Shown here one piece after another: positions 57,567-64,000 of a DNA stretch of 64,000 nt. This DNA comes from Parabacteroides massiliensis (GTDB taxonomy: Bacteria > Bacteroidota > Bacteroidia > Bacteroidales > Tannerellaceae), in NCBI RefSeq assembly GCF_900155425.1, contig NZ_LT700189.1, positions 124,001 to 188,000 on the forward strand, given 5' to 3'. The notes beneath the pieces are model-generated. The model worked only from the letters and a program-made list of their open reading frames with translations. It was not told the origin of the DNA and made no database searches. Numbering within the stretch: position 1 is the stretch's first letter; each line of letters opens with the position of its first letter. Position numbers and translations under genes: made by a program.

Positions 57567-59579
57567 ATGGCACAAGAAGATTCCAGAGGGCTCGGCAAGA
57601 CCATCGACTTCATGCGGGCGGTCAGCATCCTGCTTCTCGTGATGAACATCTATTATTTCTGCTATCCGTTCTTCCATGCCGCCGGTTGTACCAACGGCAT
57701 GGTGGACAGGATACTGCTGAACTTCCAGCGTGACACCGGACTGTTCACCGGCTCCCCCGTGACCAAATGCTTCAGCCTGATGTTCCTTTTCTTCTCCTCG
57801 ATGGGAGCCAAAGGGCGGAGGGTCCCGGAGATGACATGAAGGCGTATCGGCTGCTACCTGGCAGCCGGGCTGCTCCTCTATTGGGGAAGCGAGCTTTTCC
57901 TCACCGCCGGCTGGAGTGTCCCGCTCACCACCCTTGCGTATGTGTCCGCCCTTGCCGCCGGGTACATCTGCCTGCTCACCGCAGGCATGTGGATCGGGCG
58001 TCTTTTAAAGGAACACCTGATGGATGACGTCTTCAATGAGGAGAACGAGTCCTTCATGCAGGAGACCCGCCTGATCACCAATGAATACTCGGTGAACCTG
58101 CCCACACGGTTCTATTACAAGAAGAAATGGCACAATGGGTGGATCAACGTCGTATTGCCCCAAAGGGGCTGCATGGTGGTCGGTTCGCCGGGCAGCGGGA
58201 AGAGCTACTGTGTCATCAACCAGTTCATCAAGCAGCAGATAGAGAAAGGCTATGCGCTTTACTGCTATGATTTCAAGTTCCCGGACCTGAGCCTTATCGT
58301 CTATAACCATCTGCTCAAGAACAAGGACAAGTACAAGGCGAACGTCCAGTTCTACGTGATCAATTTCGACGATCCGCGGCACAGCCACCGCTGCAACCCT
58401 ATCAACCCAGCATTCATGTCCGACATCGCCGACGCCTATGAGTCAGCCTATGTAATAATGTTAAATTTAAATAAAACCTGGATACAGAAACAGGGTGACT
58501 TCTTCGTGGAGAGTCCGATCGTATTGTTCGCCGCCATCATATGGTATCTTAAAATCTACGAGAACGGGAAGTACTGTACCTTTCCCCATGCCATCGAGCT
58601 GCTGAACAAGCCCTACTCGGACATCTTCACCATCTTGACCTCGTACAGGGAGCTGGAGAACTACCTCTCGCCTTTCATGGACGCCTGGAAAGGCGGGGCG
58701 ATGGAGCAGCTCCAGGGCCAGATCGCAAGTGCCAAGATCCCGCTCTCACGCATGATCAGCCCCTCGCTCTACTGGATTATGAGCGGGGACGACTTCACAC
58801 TGGACATCAATAACCCGGACGCCCCCAAGGTCTTGTGCGTGGGCAACAACCCGGACCGGCAGAACATCTATTCGGCGGCCCTTGGGCTGTACAACGCCCG
58901 TATCGTCAAGATGGTGAACCGTAAGGGAAAGCTCAAGTGCTCCATCCTGGTGGACGAGGTCCCGACGATCTATTTCAAAGGGCTCGACACCCTGATAGCC
59001 ACGGCCCGCAGCAACAAGGTGGCCGTCTGCCTGGGCGCGCAGGATTTCAGCCAGCTGGTACGCGACTACGGTGAAAAGGAGGCGCGCGTCATCCAGAACA
59101 CCGTCGGCAATGTCTTTGCCGGGCAAGTGTTGGGGGAAACGGCCAAGAACCTTTCGGAACGGTTCGGGAAGGTGCTCCAGCAGCGCAAGTCCGTCAACAT
59201 GACCCGTGAGGACACATCGACCAGCATCAGCACCCAGCTGGACTCGCTGATACCGGCCTCGAAAATATCCAACCTCTCCCAAGGCATGTTCGTGGGAAGC
59301 GTCTGCGACAGCTTCCAAGAGAAGATGGAGCAGAAAATCTTCCACTGCGAGATCGTTGTGGACAACGCGAGGGTGGCGGCAGAGACGAAAGCCTACAAAC
59401 CGATCCCCGTGATTACGGACTTTACCGGCAGGGACGGCAAGGACCATATGCGGGAAGAGATAGAGCGTAACTACTACCGCATCAAGGAGGAGGTGGGCGG
59501 GATCATCCAAAAGGAGCTCCGCCGCATAGGGAATGACCCGGACCTGAAACATCTGCTGGAAACGGAAGATGACGGGTAA
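57567..59579 (+). CDS. mobC: Type IV coupling protein MobC/TraG-like, one in-frame TGA
   Basis: A 670-residue VirD4-type coupling ATPase if the TGA at 57837-57839 (codon 91) is translated. N-terminal membrane spans lie near residues 15-35 and 70-82, then after EMT-TGA-RRIGCYLAAGLLLYWG at 95-140. The Walker A VVGSPGSGKSYCVINQF and Walker B LKCSILVDEVPTIYF follow. The TGA sits between the second and third span. A downstream Met near 57942 could only make a shorter form lacking the first spans. Several other Trp are TGG. Confidence 0.8.
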
Positions 59580-59615
59580 CAATAGTTTTAACCATTCATT
59601 TTAATTTATCGAATC

Positions 59616-60521
59616 ATGGAAAAGAAGAAAAACAGTGCGGGCTGTCTGCCCGGCAAACCCTGCTTCCCTTGGGTGGGAGGCAAGAGAAGACTGCTTCCGG
59701 TACTGATCCAGTCACTGCCGGAAAATATCACGGAAATGGAAACCTATGTGGAACCCTTTGTCGGGGGAGGCGCCCTGTTCTTCTGACTGAGACAGACCTA
59801 TCCGCATATCCGTTGCGTGATCAACGACTCGAACGAGAGCCTGGTGAATGTCTACCGTGTCATACGCGACACGCCGGAAGAACTGGTCGGACTGCTTGCC
59901 GGCATCCAGGGTGAATACCACGCCCTTCAGGGACGTACAGAGAGAAGGGACTATTTCATGGAAAAGCGCAGGGTCTTCAACGAAGAGCACCCGGATGGTA
60001 TCACACGTGCCGCCCTTTTCATTTTCTTCATGCGCACCTGCTATAACGGCATCTATTCGGTCAACCGCAAGGGCAGGCTCTCGGTAACCTTCGGTACGGG
60101 CAGCCGCGCCAGGATACTGGAGGAGGAACTGATCCGCTTCAACCACAAGCTGCTGCAGGGCGTCGTCATCCTGGACGGGGACTACCGCCAGACGGAAAAA
60201 TACGCGGGAGAGAAATCGTTCTTTTATTTCGACCCGCCCTACAAACCCGTCAATGAGGCCGGTGCCTGTACCTCCTACATGCCGGACGACTTCGATGACG
60301 ACTGCCAGATAGAACTGGCCGGATTCTGCAAGGACTTGGGAGAGAAAGGAAGCAAATGAATGCTCTCCAACTCCGATCCCCGTCAGAAGAACCCGGAGAA
60401 CACCTTCTTCGACGACCTGTACGCCGGCTTCCATATCCAGCGGCTGAGCATCTTCCGCTCGGTTTGTTCCATAGCCGAGAAGAGGGAGACGGTCAACGAA
60501 CTGCTGATCCGTAACTATTAA
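59616..60521 (+). CDS. dam: Dam-type adenine methyltransferase, two in-frame TGA codons
   Basis: A 301-residue alpha-class adenine methylase if TGAs at 59784-59786 (codon 57) and 60357-60359 (codon 248) are translated. The N-terminus FPWVGGKRRLLPVL and motif I YVEPFVGGGALFF are followed by TGA then LRQTYPHIRCVINDSNESLV. Motif IV FYFDPPYKPV comes later. The second TGA is in GSK-x-MLSNSDP, where Trp precedes the SNSD motif in the family. Both halves match this family without gaps. Confidence 0.75.
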
Positions 60522-60679
60522 AGCCGGATATTCTTGATTGTATAAAGGAGCTGTCCAAAACGTCAGCTCCTTATTCATTTACTTACAGTCTGTAAGTATC
60601 CCCGAAAATATCATTCAATAAATTTGAGATTATTACTTTTTCTATCAGGGACAACAGCTTACAGCTGCCTTCCTCTTTT

Positions 60680-61582
60680 TCAACCCTCCCGGGTCTTTGC
60701 CTTCTGTCGCACCGACATCCACCCCGACCGGACTCTTTCCTGCAGGAACTCGTTCAAATCCTTGTGTGGCAGATAGTGTACGGCCTTGTCAGTTACTTTT
60801 TCGCACAGCCTTCCGATCTCCTCCACCGCCTTTCTGCCGGTTTCATCATTATCCAGGAAGCAACAGACCTGTCCGTAACTTTTAAGGATATCCACGGCTT
60901 TGGGCAGGTTGGCCACAGAATTGAGCACCACGCAGTCCGGCACGGCTTGCCCTTCCTTCAAGGCCAGGTACGAGAGATAGTCCATGAACCCCTCGAAAAC
61001 CAGCACCGATGACTGCCGTCTATCCACTGCATTATGGCTGACATGCGTGATATCCTTGGGAGAGACCGCTCCTTTGAAGTACGGGTTACGTATCTCAATC
61101 CCCCCTTTCCTGTTTTTGAAACCGACCGCGAAATACCATTTGCCGCGCATGCGGTAATGTACCTCCACGCATTCCCTTGAGGCGATATCGGATGGAATAC
61201 CCCTTGTCCCGAGATAATCCAGCAGGACGGTGTTCTTAAGAGGTGAGACGCGCAGTTCCTCAAAGGCCGATGCCACAGTCCGTCCTTTCGCAGGAGAAGG
61301 AACCGGCCTGAACGCCGGAAAATCGCTCCCGATCCTCTGCAATACGGTCGGGATATCCGTCACCCCGTACAGCTTTTGTGCCAGGTCGATGATACTGCCT
61401 CCGGTCCCCTCCCCGAAATCATGTCACAGGTTCAAGGAAAGGCTGACCTTGAATGACGGGGTACGCTCCTGCCTGAAAGGCGAAAGGTACCATACACTGT
61501 CCCCCTGTCTTCTGACAGGCGAGAATCCCGCCCGCCCGAGGAAATCCTCCAGCGGAATCTTCTTTACTTCCTCGATGTTCAT
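60680..61582 (-). CDS. traP: TraP-like DNA primase, one in-frame TGA
   Basis: A 300-residue primase-like protein if the TGA at 61424-61426 (codon 53) is translated. The N-terminus holds a DnaG-type zinc-finger-like area (SPFRQERTPSFKVSLSLNL), TGA, then HDFGEGTGGSIIDLAQ. The Toprim domain follows (VLVFEGFMDYLSYLAL near 180, CFLDNDETGRKAVE near 235). TGA replaces the Trp of LWHDFGEG. It primes the transferred strand in the recipient, by family. All other Trp are TGG. Confidence 0.8.
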
Positions 61583-61601
61583 CGCTTGCTTGTTTTACAG
61601 G

Positions 61602-62000
61602 TTATTTAAAAGGCGGCCATGAGAGCGGGTCCAGCGAGATGCCGTCCTTCCTTAATTCAAAATGCAGGTGGTTGCCGCTCGCCACTCCCGTATGCCCGAC
61701 ATTCCCGATATGCTGCCCGATACGGACATGAGTGCCCGTCCTTACATGCAGCCTGTCCATATGCGCGTACAGTGTCGAGTATCCTCCCGCATGCCGGACA
61801 TGTACGAACCAGCCGTAACTCCGGCTGTAGCGTGCTTCGGCAACCCTGCCGTTACCCGCACTGTACACCGGAGTGCCATAAGGCGCGGCCAGGTCCACCC
61901 CCTGGTGGAACAGTCTCCTTCCCTTTACCGGATGCATCCTCATACCGAACGTGGACGAGACCCTGAAACGGGTGTATCTTCTGTCAAGGGGGAAAAGCAC
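61602..62000 (-). CDS. M23-type peptidoglycan endopeptidase
   Basis: A 132-residue LytM/M23 metalloendopeptidase domain, with HQGVDLAAPYGTPVYSAG (first metal ligand His) and GNHLHFEL (third ligand region). The start is a GTG at 61998-62000; a leader upstream remains uncertain (an in-frame TGA lies before it near 62034). It cuts peptide crosslinks in peptidoglycan and may help the mating channel pass the cell wall. Close to the primase gene (19 bases). Confidence 0.75.
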   Translation of the reverse strand: MLFPLDRRYTRFRVSSTFGMRMHPVKGRRLFHQGVDLAAPYGTPVYSAGNGRVAEARYSRSYGWFVHVRHAGGYSTLYAHMDRLHVRTGTHVRIGQHIGNVGHTGVASGNHLHFELRKDGISLDPLSWPPFK

Positions 62001-62141
62001 GGGATAATCCGTCAGGAGAATGAGGCTACGTCGGGACCTTCAAGGAACCGTTCACTTTACATCAGTACCGGTGAAATGTCCCTTTAACAATTCACCCTTG
62101 TTTCCGCCAGCCGTACCGTCCCCCCTCACACAGGAGGAGAC

Positions 62142-62176
62142 TGACAAAAGGTGACAATACATGACTATCAATGACA
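62142..62176. repeat. Iteron array C: four TGACN units spaced exactly 10 bp
   Basis: TGACA 62142, TGACA 62152, TGACT 62162, TGACA 62172, the reverse complement of the NGTCA units. It lies between the M23 gene and the DUF3945-like gene 62260, about 84 bases from its ATG. The rest of 62001-62259 shows no gene. Confidence 0.8.
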
Positions 62177-62259
62177 ACTTTCTCATAATCAGAATATTTT
62201 AAGACGAAGATAGTAATTTTATCTCCCGAAACGATTTATCCACTTTAAAATTAACAGTT

Positions 62260-63348
62260 ATGGAAGAAGTAAAACCGACTGCTACAGGCAGCGAAAACGC
62301 CACCCAGGAACAGGGTTACCTGATGGCTTACGACAAGAAGGAACAGAAGGCGAAAGGTGTCAAGGGCATCGCGGCAAACGGAGAGCTGGAGACGCTCGAG
62401 GCCAATGAAACGAACAAGGACCAGTTTATCCGCGTGGACCGACATGGGAATTTCTTCACCAACTTCGGAAAGAACTTCATGTACCAGTACAACCATCCGA
62501 CACGCTATGCGCTGTACCGGATGGAAGAGAAGACCCCGGTGGAGGAAGCCAAGCGTAGGATCGAGCAGGCACAGCTCCCCGAAAACGAGTCCTTAAGACG
62601 CGAGCTCTCCCGGGATAACCGGATCTACAACAACCACCTTTTCAACGAGCGCGAGATCAACTGGCAGCAGGCCGAGCGTTACGGGCTCACCCCGGACGTG
62701 CTCAGACAGACGGGCGACATGGAAAGGCTGTTGCAGGGCAGACAGTCCGGCATAGCCTATGACATCTCCATGAACACCGAGCTGGGACGCCAGAAGGGGG
62801 ATGCCAAGCTCTCGCTCTTCCGCGACGAGAATGGCCTGGCCAAATTCGACCTGCACTTTATCCGCCAGGCTCCCAAGGTGGGACAGGAATACCGGGGATA
62901 CAAGCTGGAGGAGGACGTGCTGGACGCCTTGAACCGGACGGGCAATGCCGGAAGGCTGGTAGACCTGGTCGTCGACTTCCGCAGTAAGGAGACGAAACCG
63001 TGCTACCTTTCAAAAGACCCGGTTACCAACGAGATGTTCTTCCTCCCGGCGGACCAGGCCCGCTGCCCCAAGAAAATCAAGGATTATACGCTCTCGCAGC
63101 AGGAGTACGCCGACTACACGGCCGGCAAGGAGGTCCCCATCGAGTTCAAGTCCTCAAACGGGAAAATCCTGCGGACCTCCATCCAGATGAGCGCCGCCGA
63201 ACGCGGGACCGAGTTCCTGTGGGAAAGAAGCACGAAGAAGCCGGAGAACAGACAGGGGCAGGAACAGAAGGGCGGCTCACCGGAGAAAACGCAGAAGCCT
63301 GAAAAGAGGACCTATGCGCGCAAATCAAAGATAACCCCGAAAATGTAA
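62260..63348 (+). CDS. DUF3945-type protein of conjugative elements
   Basis: A 362-residue cytosolic protein of the DUF3945/DUF4099-like family common in Bacteroidetes mobile elements. Distinct parts are DQFIRVDRHGNFFTNFGKN near residue 57, INWQQAERYGLTPDVLRQTG near residue 130 and DLHFIRQAPKVGQEYRGYKL near 200. The Lys-rich tail (310-362) looks disordered. Possibly involved in DNA or topoisomerase-associated functions, unproven. It is preceded by iteron array C. Confidence 0.8.
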   Translation: MEEVKPTATGSENATQEQGYLMAYDKKEQKAKGVKGIAANGELETLEANETNKDQFIRVDRHGNFFTNFGKNFMYQYNHPTRYALYRMEEKTPVEEAKRRIEQAQLPENESLRRELSRDNRIYNNHLFNEREINWQQAERYGLTPDVLRQTGDMERLLQGRQSGIAYDISMNTELGRQKGDAKLSLFRDENGLAKFDLHFIRQAPKVGQEYRGYKLEEDVLDALNRTGNAGRLVDLVVDFRSKETKPCYLSKDPVTNEMFFLPADQARCPKKIKDYTLSQQEYADYTAGKEVPIEFKSSNGKILRTSIQMSAAERGTEFLWERSTKKPENRQGQEQKGGSPEKTQKPEKRTYARKSKITPKM

Positions 63349-63352
63349 CGGC

Positions 63353-64000
63353 ATGGCATCCATAAAAGACAACATGGAACAACTGGAGGAGCTGTTCAGG
63401 CAGGACGGCGGAGGGTACCTGCTCATCGGGTACGAAACCGGCATGGACAAGCCCCATGCCGCGATTTCCTACCAGCTTTACCCTGTCAATCCGGATCAGG
63501 ACGGCATGACCTACCAGTTCCTCAGCCTGCTGCATGTCGGGATGGAGACCGCCCGAATATCGGCTTTCGTCCCCGATACCCGCCTGGAGATCTACCGCTT
63601 CCCCTGTATGTCCGATGTCCCTTCCATATCCCGGGACATCCCCGTGAAGGAATACATCACAGGCAAACTGCTGCCCCATATCCAAAGGTGCGGCCTGGAA
63701 CCGGTGGTGAGCGTCAACCTGCGTGACGCGGTGTTCATGAGGTCTGTCCTGAAACGGTCCATGGAACCGGGCGGACGGCTGCGGCTGACAGCCGCAGAGC
63801 TCGACCGCCTGGTGAATTTCCGCCGGCAGCAGGACGAGAAGGCGCGGCTATACGGCTATGAGCCCGCCTACAGGCTGCCCCTGCATATCGTGGAAACATC
63901 AAGGGGTATACTTGTTTTCAGTGACGGGCCGACGGGTCGGAAAGGGCTGAAGGAGTTCTACCAACACCTGGCGGACAACTACTGGTGGATACACAGCGAA
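63353..64000 (+). CDS. Unknown protein, cut by window end
   Basis: At least 216 residues from the ATG at 63353, four bases after the DUF3945-type stop, so in the same operon. No TGA break. It contains RQDGGGYLLIGYETGMDKPH near residue 16 and DAVFMRSVLKRSMEPGGRLR near 125. Its last residues in the window are DNYWWIHSE. Family not recognised; the C-terminus is beyond the window. Confidence 0.6.
   Translation, partial: MASIKDNMEQLEELFRQDGGGYLLIGYETGMDKPHAAISYQLYPVNPDQDGMTYQFLSLLHVGMETARISAFVPDTRLEIYRFPCMSDVPSISRDIPVKEYITGKLLPHIQRCGLEPVVSVNLRDAVFMRSVLKRSMEPGGRLRLTAAELDRLVNFRRQQDEKARLYGYEPAYRLPLHIVETSRGILVFSDGPTGRKGLKEFYQHLADNYWWIHSE

Noticed and set aside
9970-61500. A simple sequencing motif error (G to A at CATGG) as cause of the TGAs
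   Set aside because: Contexts vary (C, A and G before TGA) and CATGG is retained in many places, for example at 58173. A more complex error cannot be ruled out without reads, so it is kept only as a test in the finding.
61602-62100. A fourteenth TGA, upstream of the M23 peptidase (near 62034)
   Set aside because: It lies upstream of the GTG start in a stretch with no recognisable homology, so it is not a supported break.

Overview
The window reads as a Bacteroidales genome, probably Parabacteroides or a close Bacteroides relative. Promoters fit the Bacteroides -33 TTTG / -7 TAnnTTTG pattern, and the Tra, Mob and Rte genes, fimbrillins and fermentative pyruvate oxidoreductase are Bacteroidales families. 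The genus is inferred from gene content only.

Layout. (1) 1-8785: chromosomal genes: branched-chain aminotransferase, an AAA ATPase, pyruvate:ferredoxin oxidoreductase, a HAD phosphatase, a 56-residue small protein and an M28 peptidase closed by a strong terminator. (2) About 9.2-64 kb: the left and middle part of a CTnDOT-like integrative conjugative element (ICE). It has two helix-turn-helix genes, a decayed cytosine methylase and a BRO/KilAC antirepressor. A long minus-strand tra operon runs from the ParA gene (33.4 kb) down to traQ, a methylase and three tandem paralogues (19.3 kb). Then come rteA, rteB and rteC, the mobA-mobB-mobC cluster, a Dam-type methylase, a TraP-like primase, an M23 peptidase, a DUF3945-type protein and a gene cut by the window end. 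The ICE integrase and right end lie outside. (3) Two cargo blocks lie inside the ICE: an AT-rich restriction-modification island with its own tyrosine integrase (12.4-18.9 kb), and a fimbrial (Mfa/Fim-type) operon next to a tyrosine recombinase and an invertible segment (35.9-49.6 kb).

Most striking observation. Nine genes of the ICE backbone (dcm, the small methylase, traE, traG, mobA, mobB, mobC, dam, traP) are each broken by one or two in-frame TGA codons, 13 in all. Each TGA sits where the family or local sequence expects tryptophan, and the reading frame otherwise continues to full family length (only dcm also has frameshifts). No TAG or TAA breaks are seen in these genes, and no TGA breaks in the chromosomal genes or the two cargo blocks. 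Nine of the 13 lie in the first quarter of their gene. Either UGA is decoded, at least partly, as Trp for this element, or a very specific mutation or sequencing process has hit it. No tRNA gene was recognised in the window.

Between the traD-like gene and traE lies an unusual array of seven micro-ORFs, each M-x-x-Y-(H/Y)-D-S-(S/G) followed by UGA, several with a strong Shine-Dalgarno. Three operon-head regions of the ICE (ParA/tra, mob, DUF3945) share arrays of four NGTCA units spaced exactly 10 bp, suggesting a common regulator or relaxosome protein. The fimbrial locus carries a 28-bp perfect inverted repeat around a 200-bp promoter segment; inversion would also swap the C-terminus of the adjacent recombinase.
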